From Aquimarina sp. MMG016 (lineage in GTDB: Bacteria > Bacteroidota > Bacteroidia > Flavobacteriales > Flavobacteriaceae): a stretch of DNA of 64,000 bases. The translations under genes were made by a program, and so were the position numbers. The notes under the pieces were generated by a model that saw only the letters and a list, made by a program, of their open reading frames with translations, did no database searches and was not told the origin of the DNA. Below, piece by piece: positions 45,101-53,980 of the stretch. Every line of letters begins with the position of its first letter. Position 1 is the first letter of the stretch. The DNA lies in contig NZ_JAGJEA010000007.1 in the NCBI RefSeq assembly GCF_018100805.1, forward strand, positions 62,001 to 126,000, written 5' to 3'.

Positions 45101-45223
45101 GGACTAGATCCAGAAATAGCTCCTTTTTATAATGCTCAAGGCCTAGTCGATGGTTTGGGTATTGATAGAAGTGCTCAACCTCGACCGATTACGGTGTTGA
45201 GTGGAATTCAAATAGAATTTTAA
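42137..45223 (+). CDS. SusC/RagA family TonB-dependent outer-membrane transporter
   Basis: The protein has about 1028 residues. Signal peptide (cut near VMGQ), a carboxypeptidase-like DUF4480/CarboxypepD_reg domain (~30-110: GTVSFDDGRPIPGVNVVVKG), a plug with LGQALQGRAAGVTIT and the family signature ILKDAASLAVYGSRGTNGVVLITTKKGK, then a beta-barrel to the C-terminal Phe (IQIEF). It imports oligosaccharides across the outer membrane with TonB energy, with SusD as lid. susD follows by 17 bp. Starts at 42137 or 42161 both give a signal peptide. Confidence 0.95.
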   Translation: MKSILIGKMKLKYLCVVFFLIITNQVMGQSVTGTVSFDDGRPIPGVNVVVKGKSQGAITDFDGKYAINQLNNNDVLVFSSIGLQTKEVSYTGQKEINVVLIEDLVSLDEVVIVNYGKQRNTPVSVVSSEALSEFPATDLGQALQGRAAGVTITNGGSPGSQTLVQIRGINTFGDGTPLFVVDGVFTNSINNLDLASIAKVDILKDAASLAVYGSRGTNGVVLITTKKGKVGKASFKLEASSGIQEFNRRYDVLNTEQYIQFLREINALVGQNGGPDFPIGRVNNDPSFNGNGVDTDWQEAYFQSAPMYNINFNVNGGSEKAKFNLGFSRLDQDGVFIDTGFNRTTLNLNTDANIADWLDIGQTLALSYNRTISPERAGGRDPFQNIIGQAPYIPVITENGLFGGTNSDDLNDSRNQVRVQNSQDNLTRFSSALGSLFVNIKIANGLTFRSQFGINANLLLQDAQRRAFEEDGGRFSNPINFINKTRQTLSQTVFTNTLAFDRDFDKHSVNASAVLEQTRIRLESVSVSDNNEVSSEIPEVFSPNARATSFSVPENLNSVLFLGGYEFDGRYSLSGSARRDVSSRFSPENASQWFFSGALGWDVSNEPWFNMKAVNSFKLRASYGETGNNRTGNAVNQFLPTLGLNLPSSIGDETSPGISPNNAANPDLRWETQIKQNYGVSTAFLYDQIQFGVDYFKNRSEDLLIPVELPSSAGIPGNPQTGSTVIRNIGVVDVKGIEFTLGYNDYKGDFKWNLWANVTKSESIVESLGTSAEPIERAILNPPFAQRLNRLAVNEAPFHFYGLVADGVFSTQEQIDAELPNNASAAVPVQPGDVRFLDLNGDGLISLEDQDVIGNPNPDFTYAINLRAEYKGWDFDVLFNGVEGVDILNSNIYYLEGLDNGLNYGTQILRRWQNPGDITDVPRFRFGDNINNSISTRYIEDGSYLRVRNVTIGYSLQNDLLGKLAKGFIKKIRLYVQGQNLYTFTNYTGLDPEIAPFYNAQGLVDGLGIDRSAQPRPITVLSGIQIEF

Positions 45224-45240
45224 AAATAAATTTGAGAAAG

Positions 45241-46785
45241 ATGAAAAAAATTAGTAATTATTTGTTGAAAAGCACTGCATTACTTTGCATAATTTTATTT
45301 GCAGCTTGCGATGAAGATGTGCCTGTAGAAAACACAAATGCATTAAATCCCGAAATCTTCTTTGAATCAGCATCTCAGATTGAAGCAGCGGTTAATGCTA
45401 GTTACAATCAGTTTCAGAATCTTTATCAACGCGTTGGTTATATTTTTCCTGATACAATGTCAGATGAGGTGGTGTCTAGTGGTGATCCAAATTTTGCGCC
45501 TTTTAATAGGTTCGAATTTAATCCAACCCTTGGTAATATCGCACTATATTGGACGGCTTGTTTTAATGGTATTGGAGCCTGTAATTTTGTTATTGGTAAT
45601 GAAGGGAGAATGAGAACTAACTCAGCCACAAGTGATTTTACAGAGAATGATGTGGATGATGCATTAGGTCAAGCTTATTTTTTAAGAGCATTATATTATT
45701 ATCATTTGGTAAAACGTTTTGGGGGGGTACCACTAAAAGTAAATTTAGCCAATGCACTTGATGATGAACCACGTGCTACTTCTGATCAAGTTTATGATCA
45801 AATGATAGCAGATTTGAAATTGTCTGCTCAACTTACTTTTCCTAAAGGAACTACAGAGGTCGGTAGGGTTACGCAAGAAGCAGCATATGCATTTTTAGGT
45901 AAAATCTATTTGCATCGTGAAATGTATACAGAAGCACAACAAGCATTTAATAATGTCACCAATCATAGCTTACTGCCATTGGAACAGTATCGTGATAACT
46001 TCAGCGAATCTGGAGAGCACAATGATGAATCTATGTTTGAAGTGGGATACAATGGTGAAGTAGGAACCGAACAGGAACGTTGGGCGCAAACAGGTATAGG
46101 GACTTCTGAGGTAACTTTTCGTTCTCAAGACTATACAGGATGGGCTAATGCAAGACCATCGGCTAAGGTAATTGCAGAATTTGAAGACGATGATCCAAGA
46201 TTAGACTTAGCCATACTTCAAGATGATACGAATACTTATGGTACGGGAGATACCTTTCAATTTCCTTGTCCTGGATGTGTAGGTGGTCCAGTATGGTATA
46301 AGTTTTCACAACTATACGATGATCAAGATGTCTCAGAAAACAGTGGAGTAAATGTTAGGATTATGCGATATGCAGATGTTGTTTTGATGCAAGCCGAGGT
46401 AGAAATGAACTTGGGTAATATTACAGCTGCCGTAGACTTTTTAAACCAGATTCGAGATCGTGCAGGTATGCCTAGATACGGTACTGCTATTATGGATGGA
46501 CGAGGTTTTCCGGTAAATACTCCTGAACAAATATTCAATGCTATTGTTCATGAAAGATTTGTAGAACTTTGTGGCGAACAACAACGTTTTGATGATTTAG
46601 TAAGGTGGGATCTAGATGATCAAGAACTTTCGATTTTCCCTGATGAGAATTTCAATAACCCTGATCCTAACCTTCGAACTATAAGGAACTATGATCCAAA
46701 TGTTCATAGAATAATGCCTATACCCCAAAACGAAATAGATAGTAATTCGCAAATTGGACCAGGAGACCAGAATCCTGGGTATTAA
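45241..46785 (+). CDS. SusD/RagB family nutrient-binding outer-membrane lipoprotein
   Basis: The protein has 514 residues from the ATG at 45241. The lipobox is FAAC (Cys ~23). TPR-type helices cover the N-terminal half (AYFLRALYYYHLVKRFGGVPL, AYAFLGKIYLHREMY), and the C-terminal half carries VMRYADVVLMQAEV-like and ERFVELCGEQQRFDDLVRWD segments, all typical of SusD. It captures oligosaccharides at the surface and closes the SusC barrel. It is coupled to susC; a stem-loop after it may reduce transcription of the next gene. Confidence 0.95.
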   Translation: MKKISNYLLKSTALLCIILFAACDEDVPVENTNALNPEIFFESASQIEAAVNASYNQFQNLYQRVGYIFPDTMSDEVVSSGDPNFAPFNRFEFNPTLGNIALYWTACFNGIGACNFVIGNEGRMRTNSATSDFTENDVDDALGQAYFLRALYYYHLVKRFGGVPLKVNLANALDDEPRATSDQVYDQMIADLKLSAQLTFPKGTTEVGRVTQEAAYAFLGKIYLHREMYTEAQQAFNNVTNHSLLPLEQYRDNFSESGEHNDESMFEVGYNGEVGTEQERWAQTGIGTSEVTFRSQDYTGWANARPSAKVIAEFEDDDPRLDLAILQDDTNTYGTGDTFQFPCPGCVGGPVWYKFSQLYDDQDVSENSGVNVRIMRYADVVLMQAEVEMNLGNITAAVDFLNQIRDRAGMPRYGTAIMDGRGFPVNTPEQIFNAIVHERFVELCGEQQRFDDLVRWDLDDQELSIFPDENFNNPDPNLRTIRNYDPNVHRIMPIPQNEIDSNSQIGPGDQNPGY

Positions 46786-46824
46786 CAGTATATGGTTAAT
46801 CAATTAGATTTATAGAAGTTGGTA

Positions 46825-46845
46825 GGTGAAAATTACATTTTCACC
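46825..46845 (+). terminator. Intercistronic stem-loop after susD
   Basis: A 9-bp perfect stem (46825-46833 with 46837-46845) with a 3-nt loop, followed by CACTTTCTTT. It is likely a partial terminator or mRNA 3'-end protector. Confidence 0.5.
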
Positions 46846-46910
46846 CACTTTCTTTACTAATAGTCTATAAACAAAGTATTTTTAGACAGAATAGGTAAAA
46901 GGAATAACGT

Positions 46911-49900
46911 ATGTCGAGAGTTTTTGTAGTATTGCTAAGCGTGATTTTGTTTTTTGGTTGCGGTAAGAATACCAATGGTGACAAAACAGATCAAAGTAAG
47001 AAATCGAGCAATAAGATTTTTAGTAAACTTTCTGCCAAATCCACAGGAATAAACTTTGAAAACCGACTTACCGAAAACGATACCCTTAACTACTTTACTT
47101 ACCCATATATTTACATGGGAGGTGGGGTTTCTGCTGGCGATATAAATAACGATGGTTTGACCGATCTTTTTTTTACGGGAAACATGGTTGATAATAAACT
47201 CTATGTAAATACAGGAAATCTTACATTCAAAGATATTACTCTGAAATCTGGTATAAAAGGAGATAAACGATGGTATACTGGAACAACCATGGCCGATATT
47301 AATGGAGACGGATTATTGGATATTTACTGTCTGGTAGCAGGGCAGTCAGGAAACAAACAAAATCAACTTTTTATTAATAATGGGGATAATACCTTTACTG
47401 AAAAAGCAAAAGATTTTGGGTTGAATGACGCAGGAAATAGTGTTGATGCTACTTTCTTTGATTTTGATAATGATGGTGATTTAGATGTATTTGTAGCTAA
47501 CTATCCGATCACTCCTTTCGAATACAACAGTTATCATTATCAAATGCGAATGGATAGAGTCACCGATTTGGAAACGGATAATTTATACAGAAACGATAAT
47601 GGATATTTTACAAAAATTACGGAACCTTCTGGAGTGAAACTGTATAGTCTTTCTTTAAGTGTTACAGCATCTGATCTGAATCAGGATGGGTGGACAGATC
47701 TTTATGTTTCCAATGATTTTGGTACTCCTGACTGTTTATATATCAACCAAAAAGATGGCACTTTCAAGAATGAAATCAAGAATGCAACGGCTCATACTTC
47801 CTTTTATGGAATGGGAGTAGATATTGCAGATTTTAATAATGATGGATTGCTTGATATTGTTCAAATGGATATGGACGCGGCTTCTAATCGAAGATCCAAA
47901 GCTAATATGGCCAGTATGAACCCTGAACTATTTGCAAATATTGAACGTGTAGGATTTCAATATCAATGTATGCAGAATACGCTTCAGTTAAATACAGGGT
48001 TCAACCACCAGGGTGTCCCAAAACTTAAAGATATTTCACGTTTGGCCGGTATTTCATCTACGGATTGGAGTTGGGCTCCATTAATGGCAGATTTTGATAA
48101 CGATGGCTTTAAAGATTTGTTTATTACCAATGGTACACGCAGAGAAATCAATAACAAGGATTATTTCGAAAGCTTAGCTGGAGAAAAAAAACATAAAGAT
48201 AGTCTATTAATCAAGAGTCTTCGTATCCCCTCTGAACCTATAGATAACTTTATTTTCAAAAATAATGGGGATCTCACATTTTCAAAAAATAATTCGGAAT
48301 GGGGAATAGAAGACAAAGGCTTTTCTAATGGTGCAGTTTATGTAGATTTGGATAATGATGGTGATTTAGAACTGATCACCAATAATATAGACCAAAAAGT
48401 TTCTGTTTTTGAGAATCTTAGTGCCGAGATCAATAATCACCTTACGCTAACGTTTAAAGGAAGTTCAAAGAATAAATATGGTATAGGAACCAAGGTTCAC
48501 ATATATCATAACAATTCTCTTCAAGTTCAGGAAGTTTCCCTAAGTCGAGGATTTCAGTCTTCTGTGGCACCTAAAATTCATTTTGGACTTGGTAAAGATG
48601 AAGTGGTAGATAGTCTTATTGTGATATGGCCAAATCAAAAGAAGCAAAAATTAGTAAAGGTTGCCAAAAATTCTAGCATAGAACTTAATTTTGAATCTGC
48701 AAAGGAGAATATTCAAAAACAAGGTGTTGCTAATACCTTATTTGAAAGCTATACAGATGCTTTGGCTCTTTATAAGCATAAAGAAAATACCTATGATGAT
48801 TTTAAAAATGAAATTCTTTTGCCACATAAAACTTCCCAATTTGGTCCGGGTTTAGCGGTTGGTGATTTAAATGGTGATGGCTTGGAAGATTTTTATATTG
48901 GAGCTGCATCAAAATATCCTGGAGGTATGTTTTTCCAAAAAAGCGATGGTAGCTTCGAACAACAAAAACTAAAGATCTTATTACAGGATAGAATGCATGA
49001 AGATATAGGTTCTCTAATCTTTGATGCTGACAACGATGGTGACAACGATCTATACATCGTTAGTGGAGGTAATGAATTTGAACCAAATTCTTCAATACTT
49101 CAAGATAGACTTTATATCAATCAAGGAAAAGGAAATTTTGTAAAAAGTAAAGATGCCTTACCAATAATTTATGAGAGTGGTAGTAGGGTCTATGCCTGTG
49201 ATTATGATAAAGATGGAGATCAAGATTTATTCGTTGGAGGGAGATTGGTTCCTGGAAATTATCCTTATCCTGCTAAAAGTTATATCCTGGAAAACAGAAG
49301 TGAATTGGGGATAGCTAAATTTGTTAATATTACTCAAAAAGTTGTTCCAACATTCAATAAGCTTGGTTTAGTAACAGCTGCTCAATGGTTAGATTTTGAT
49401 AATGATGGATGGAAAGATTTGGCGGTTACTGGAGAATGGATGAAGTTAAAAGTTTTTAAGAATATAGCTGGAGAAACCTTCAAAGAAGTAACCAATGAAC
49501 TCGATTTGGCAAATACCACAGGCTGGTGGTTTAGTCTAAAAGCAGACGACATTGATAATGACGGTGATATAGATCTAATTGCCGGTAATCTGGGAGAGAA
49601 TTATAAGTATAAGGCCAATGGTAATGAAACTTTTGATGTCTTCTTAAATGATTTTGATGGAAATAAGACAAATGATATTGTCTTAAGTTATTATAATGAA
49701 GGAGAGCAGTTTCCCGTAAGAGGAAGAGAATGTAGTTCACAACAGATCCCTTCAATCAAAAAGAAATTTAAGAATTACGATGCGTTTTCTAAGGCTACCT
49801 TATTGGATATTTATGGAGAAAAAAAATTAGAGAGTGGTATTCACTACAAGATATCTTCTTTTAAAAGTGCTGTTTTTCTTAATGAAAAAGGAAAATTTAT

Positions 49901-50237
49901 AAGAAAAGATTTGCCTCTAAGAGCGCAAATAGCACCTACAAATCAAATTCTAATTGCCGATTTGGATTCAGATGGTATAAAAGATATGATTTTAGGGGGT
50001 AATCTTTATGCTTCAGAAGTAGAAACACCAAGAGCTGATGCAGGTCATGGAACTTTTTTAAAAGGCACTAATGACAATAAGTTTGAAGCACTATCTTCTA
50101 AGGAGACCGGACTTTTTATAGATGGAGATGTAAAAGATATGTCCACTATAACTGTAAAAGGAAAGACTTATATACTAGTAGCTAAGAATAATGACTTTTT
50201 AAAGTTTATCAAGATAAATTCAAAAGTGTTGCTTTGA
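46911..50237 (+). CDS. VCBS/FG-GAP repeat lipoprotein with ASPIC/UnbV domain
   Basis: The protein has 1108 residues. The lipobox ends at Cys ~17 (FFGC). At least 13 calcium-binding loops of the form DxxxDGxxD are visible (for example DINNDGLTD, DFDNDGDLD, DLNQDGWTD, DADNDGDND, DIDNDGDID), arranged as two beta-propellers. Between them lies an ASPIC/UnbV domain (~520-590: KYGIGTKVHIY .. SLIVIWPNQKKQKL). Such proteins often follow susD in Flavobacteriia and probably bind polysaccharide at the surface, in the place of SusE/SusF. No catalytic residues can be assigned. Confidence 0.88.
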   Translation: MSRVFVVLLSVILFFGCGKNTNGDKTDQSKKSSNKIFSKLSAKSTGINFENRLTENDTLNYFTYPYIYMGGGVSAGDINNDGLTDLFFTGNMVDNKLYVNTGNLTFKDITLKSGIKGDKRWYTGTTMADINGDGLLDIYCLVAGQSGNKQNQLFINNGDNTFTEKAKDFGLNDAGNSVDATFFDFDNDGDLDVFVANYPITPFEYNSYHYQMRMDRVTDLETDNLYRNDNGYFTKITEPSGVKLYSLSLSVTASDLNQDGWTDLYVSNDFGTPDCLYINQKDGTFKNEIKNATAHTSFYGMGVDIADFNNDGLLDIVQMDMDAASNRRSKANMASMNPELFANIERVGFQYQCMQNTLQLNTGFNHQGVPKLKDISRLAGISSTDWSWAPLMADFDNDGFKDLFITNGTRREINNKDYFESLAGEKKHKDSLLIKSLRIPSEPIDNFIFKNNGDLTFSKNNSEWGIEDKGFSNGAVYVDLDNDGDLELITNNIDQKVSVFENLSAEINNHLTLTFKGSSKNKYGIGTKVHIYHNNSLQVQEVSLSRGFQSSVAPKIHFGLGKDEVVDSLIVIWPNQKKQKLVKVAKNSSIELNFESAKENIQKQGVANTLFESYTDALALYKHKENTYDDFKNEILLPHKTSQFGPGLAVGDLNGDGLEDFYIGAASKYPGGMFFQKSDGSFEQQKLKILLQDRMHEDIGSLIFDADNDGDNDLYIVSGGNEFEPNSSILQDRLYINQGKGNFVKSKDALPIIYESGSRVYACDYDKDGDQDLFVGGRLVPGNYPYPAKSYILENRSELGIAKFVNITQKVVPTFNKLGLVTAAQWLDFDNDGWKDLAVTGEWMKLKVFKNIAGETFKEVTNELDLANTTGWWFSLKADDIDNDGDIDLIAGNLGENYKYKANGNETFDVFLNDFDGNKTNDIVLSYYNEGEQFPVRGRECSSQQIPSIKKKFKNYDAFSKATLLDIYGEKKLESGIHYKISSFKSAVFLNEKGKFIRKDLPLRAQIAPTNQILIADLDSDGIKDMILGGNLYASEVETPRADAGHGTFLKGTNDNKFEALSSKETGLFIDGDVKDMSTITVKGKTYILVAKNNDFLKFIKINSKVLL

Positions 50238-50248
50238 TAATTTTGTTG

Positions 50249-50289
50249 AGCATCTTAAGTACACTTAGTTATGTTATTGATGCTTTTTT
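50249..50289 (+). terminator. Terminator after the VCBS lipoprotein gene
   Basis: AGCATC (50249-50254) pairs with GATGCT (50279-50284), with an inner TAAGT/ACTTA hairpin in the loop, then six T. Confidence 0.6.
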
Positions 50290-50403
50290 GATTTTTAATA
50301 TCATTATTTTATAGATATCACTTTATAAAAAAAAACAAATTTTAAACTATTCTTAATTGCTCATTCAAGTTTAATATAAATCACAAATAATATTATTTTC
50401 AAT

Positions 50404-52911
50404 ATGTATACTATCAGGCCTTTTAACGTATTTGTATCCTTACTGTGTATTATGTCTATATTGGTTTTAGGTTGTGCTCAAGAAAAAGATACTAGAGATG
50501 GAGAAAAATCTTCAAAACTTGAAAATCCCCAAGATTGGCCTAGCATCAAACCGTTACCATTAGATCCAGAGATTGAAGCGAAAATAGATGAATTACTACC
50601 AAAGCTAACGGTAGAGCAAAAAGTAGGTCAGGTTATTCAGGCGGATAGCGAATCTATCACCCCGGAAGAGGTTAAAAAATACCGTTTGGGTTCTGTATTA
50701 AGTGGCGGAAACTCAGCGCCTGGATCATTACCGTATGCAAATACAAAAACGTGGTTGGCCAAGGCTGATGAATATTATAACGCATCTATTGATCCAGAGG
50801 GTGTTGAGGTTGCTATACCGTGTATATGGGGTATCGATGCGGTACATGGTCATGCAAATCTAAGTGGAGCAATAGTTTTTCCGCATAATATTGGTCTTGG
50901 TGCAATGAACAATCCTGACTTAATGGAGAAAATTGCATCAGTCACTGCTCATGAGCTTACTGTGTCTGGTCATGATTGGACTTTTGCCCCTACTTTAGCC
51001 ATACCTACAGATGTACGATGGGGCAGGAGCTATGAAGGGTTTTCTGAACATGAAGATATTGTAAAGTCATATGCAGACCGTATCGTTTATGGACTGCAGG
51101 GGCGTAGAGGTGATGCTGATTTTATGGGAGATAGCCGGGTTATATCTTCTGCGAAACACTTTCTTGGTGATGGTGCTACTGAAAATGGTGTAGATCAAGG
51201 TAATGCCCTTATTAGTATAGAAGAATTACGTGATGTACATGCTGCAGGATATTATAGTGCTATCCCTGCAGGTGTACAAACCATAATGGCTTCTTTTTCA
51301 AGCTGGCAGAACAGAAAATTACATGGTGATAAAGAGCTGTTGACTGATGTTTTAAAAGGACGGCTTGGTTTCAACGGTTTTGTGGTAGGTGATTGGAATG
51401 GTCACGGCCAGGTTCTGGGATGTACAAATACAGATTGTCCTCAATCTCTCAATGCTGGTGTAGATATGTATATGGCACCTGACAGTTGGAAGGGTTTGTA
51501 TGAAAGTACGTTGAAACATGTAAAGAATGGAACGATTCCAATGTCACGTTTGAATGATGCAGTACGACGTATCCTAAGAGTGAAAATTGCTTCGGGTATT
51601 TTTACGAAAGGTGCACCTAGTACACGAAAAAATGCTGGAGATGCAAGTCTTTTAGGACTACCTGAAAATAGAGATATCGCTCGACAAGCTGTTCGTGAGT
51701 CAATGGTTTTGCTGAAAAACAACAATCGTACTTTACCTATTGATCCTAAGAAAACTATTTTGGTAATTGGTGATGGAGCTGATAGTATTTCTAAGTCGTG
51801 TGGTGGTTGGACATTGTCCTGGCAGGGAAAAGGCCATACTAATGATGAGTTTCCTAATGGTGATTCTATTCTTGATGGTATTAAGAAAGCGGTAGACTCA
51901 GCCGGTGGTAAAGTAATTTATTCAGCCACTGGAGATACAGGTATAGCAGCCGATGTTGTAATTGCTATATATGGAGAAGATCCATATGCAGAGTTTCAAG
52001 GTGACAGAGAAAATCTTGACTTTATTCCCAATGGTTTTGATGTAAATAAATTAGCAGAATTTCAAAGCAAAGATATTCCTGTTGTATCCGTATTTCTATC
52101 TGGTCGTCCACTATGGTGTAATCCTGAAATAAATCAGTCTGATGCTTTTATCGCTGCCTGGTTGCCTGGTAGTGAAGGAGGGGGTATTTCGGATTTATTG
52201 TTTCAAAGCGATCCATCCTTTGATTTTACAGGTCGTCTGTCATTTTCCTGGCCTACAAATGCTGTAGTATCAGAAGATAATGAACCATTGTTTAAGTTAG
52301 GTTATGGTCTTTCTTATGATAGTGATGTAACGGTGAATCAGCTTTCTGAAAATTCAGGCTTAGAAAATAGTATGGTAGTGTCTACAGGTGAGTTTTTTAG
52401 TAAAGGTTCTCCTATTGCACCTTGGGGGTTATGGTTAAGCTCTGGAGAGTTAGTTAAACAAATTGCAAGTTTTCCCACATCTGTTGGTGGGTTAATAATT
52501 AGTAAAACTGATCATGAGGCACAAGAAGATGCGTTGAGAATAAAATGGACTAAATCAGATCATGATCAAATGCGAGTTAGTACGGCTTCACCAAGCGATA
52601 TGTCTCGTCAGGCAAATGGTGCAATGGAACTAGCTTTCTCTGCTAAATCATTTAAGGCAAAAGACGCAGTTGTCCAAATTGGGATGTGTAGTAAAGACTC
52701 TTTTTGTGATAAAACCCTTAATATCAGTATTGCTGATGATCATTGGCAAGAATATCGAATAAGTTTAAGTTGTTTTGATAATCTTGGTGTAGATATGTCT
52801 AAGATAAGCTCTGCATTAATGATTACCGCAGGAGAAGGTGTGGATATTGGGCTTAGTAATATTCGTTTAGAATCAGATATTGATGCTAAACCTGGATGCG
52901 ATGGTAAGTAG
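50404..52911 (+). CDS. GH3 exo-beta-glucanase-type lipoprotein with C-terminal ExoP-like domain
   Basis: The protein has 835 residues. The lipobox is VLGC (Cys24). GH3 motifs are GIDAVHGHANL (143-153), KHFLGDG (251-257) and the nucleophile Asp330 in VVGDWNGHGQV, the form seen in exo-1,3/1,4-beta-glucan glucohydrolases. The C-domain contains GEDPYAEFQGDRENLDF. The last ~180 residues form a galactose-binding-like domain as in ExoP. It would remove glucose from the ends of beta-glucan oligosaccharides. It is clearly not a duplicate of the SDC-type GH3 at the left of the locus. Its C-terminal domain is Cys-containing. Confidence 0.9.
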   Translation: MYTIRPFNVFVSLLCIMSILVLGCAQEKDTRDGEKSSKLENPQDWPSIKPLPLDPEIEAKIDELLPKLTVEQKVGQVIQADSESITPEEVKKYRLGSVLSGGNSAPGSLPYANTKTWLAKADEYYNASIDPEGVEVAIPCIWGIDAVHGHANLSGAIVFPHNIGLGAMNNPDLMEKIASVTAHELTVSGHDWTFAPTLAIPTDVRWGRSYEGFSEHEDIVKSYADRIVYGLQGRRGDADFMGDSRVISSAKHFLGDGATENGVDQGNALISIEELRDVHAAGYYSAIPAGVQTIMASFSSWQNRKLHGDKELLTDVLKGRLGFNGFVVGDWNGHGQVLGCTNTDCPQSLNAGVDMYMAPDSWKGLYESTLKHVKNGTIPMSRLNDAVRRILRVKIASGIFTKGAPSTRKNAGDASLLGLPENRDIARQAVRESMVLLKNNNRTLPIDPKKTILVIGDGADSISKSCGGWTLSWQGKGHTNDEFPNGDSILDGIKKAVDSAGGKVIYSATGDTGIAADVVIAIYGEDPYAEFQGDRENLDFIPNGFDVNKLAEFQSKDIPVVSVFLSGRPLWCNPEINQSDAFIAAWLPGSEGGGISDLLFQSDPSFDFTGRLSFSWPTNAVVSEDNEPLFKLGYGLSYDSDVTVNQLSENSGLENSMVVSTGEFFSKGSPIAPWGLWLSSGELVKQIASFPTSVGGLIISKTDHEAQEDALRIKWTKSDHDQMRVSTASPSDMSRQANGAMELAFSAKSFKAKDAVVQIGMCSKDSFCDKTLNISIADDHWQEYRISLSCFDNLGVDMSKISSALMITAGEGVDIGLSNIRLESDIDAKPGCDGK

Positions 52912-53034
52912 AATTTATGGACTTGTTTATAATAAAGAAGCTTATAATATTATATAGATTTAAATCTGTTTTAGATTTGCGTAATTATCAAGAACGTTTA
53001 TATTTAAAACAAAAAGCAAATAATATAACTAAAT

Positions 53035-53067
53035 AAAAAAGGGTTGCGATGAGCAACCCTTTTTTTT
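53035..53067. terminator. Bidirectional terminator between GH3 and the convergent secreted protein gene
   Basis: GGGTTGC (53041-53047) pairs with GCAACCC (53053-53059), 5-nt loop, six A before and eight T after. Confidence 0.88.
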
Positions 53068-53090
53068 ATGATAAATTACTATAAGAAATG

Positions 53091-53693
53091 TTACTTAGCT
53101 TTTTTAATAATATATTTAGCCATTTCCTTAGCTAGTTTAGCGTAGCTCTCAGCAATTCTTATTCCAGAGTTATAGTCACCACCACCAAAAGTAGCTCCTG
53201 GCATATTTTTATACGCTACTGAACAAAGAACATTATCCGGGTTAGCAGTTTCATATACTGTAATGGTAGCATTTACTTTAGAAGGCTGTTTCATTACACC
53301 AACATTATATCCTGGGTAGATCCAAGTGGTCTTAACAAGCATAGTATATTTAGCACTTTCCAGCCCTTTATCTACTTTTACTTCTTGTTTTTTAAAACGT
53401 TTGTTGAAAGATTCAATGTATTTAGGTTCATATAGGTTTTCACGATCAGCAAACCAGGATTTTTTAAATTTTTCTCCTCTTCCCTCTCCAGGGTGCTTTT
53501 CTTCCCTTTTGTCCATTTTATCCTTTAGGAACTCTTCCTCAGTGTCGAACTTATGAACTTTTAAATTTTCATAATCGAATACAAGATTATATTCTGCAAT
53601 TCCTTTTAGATTTTTAATACTTCCTTCTAGTTTCTTTTGACCAAAAGAAGCTGTGGTTGCCATAAGTAGTGTAAGTACTAGTAGTTTTTTCAT
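53091..53693 (-). CDS. Secreted protein of unknown function
   Basis: The protein has 200 residues with a signal peptide (cut near SFGQ, ~19). The rest is a Lys/Glu-rich alpha/beta protein: SIKNLKGIAEYNLVFDYENL (25-44), a charged middle with KREEKHPGEGRGEKFKKSW, and a beta-strand half ending in Gly-rich GATFGGGDYNSG and a Lys-rich C-terminal helix. I do not recognise a named family, though similar proteins are common in this group. It stands alone, convergent with the PUL. Confidence 0.75.
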   Translation of the reverse strand: MKKLLVLTLLMATTASFGQKKLEGSIKNLKGIAEYNLVFDYENLKVHKFDTEEEFLKDKMDKREEKHPGEGRGEKFKKSWFADRENLYEPKYIESFNKRFKKQEVKVDKGLESAKYTMLVKTTWIYPGYNVGVMKQPSKVNATITVYETANPDNVLCSVAYKNMPGATFGGGDYNSGIRIAESYAKLAKEMAKYIIKKAK

Positions 53694-53817
53694 AATTAGG
53701 TTTTTTAATTAATAGCGTCAAATATATTTCTTTTTTAAAAATTACACGAGTTGTGTATTAAAGAATTAGATATATAATCTGTCTAAACAATAATTAAGCC
53801 ATGAATTGCGATTTTCT

Positions 53818-53850
53818 GGTTAGGATAGGGTTAGGATAGGGTTAGGATTT
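53818..53850 (+). repeat. 11-bp tandem repeat, three copies, G-rich
   Basis: GGTTAGGATAG occurs at 53818-53828 and 53829-53839; a third copy at 53840-53850 ends in TTT. The spaced GG/GGG runs on the plus strand could form a G-quadruplex. It lies 130-160 bp upstream of the small hydrolase-like gene. Confidence 0.85.
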
Positions 53851-53980
53851 GGTATATCAGATTAGATATAAAAAAACAAAAAAAGAATATTCATTTAATA
53901 ATGATAAAAAGATAATAATATCTATAAGATTTATTAAATTTAAAACACTTTTATTTAACCATCATTTAAATTTAATTATT

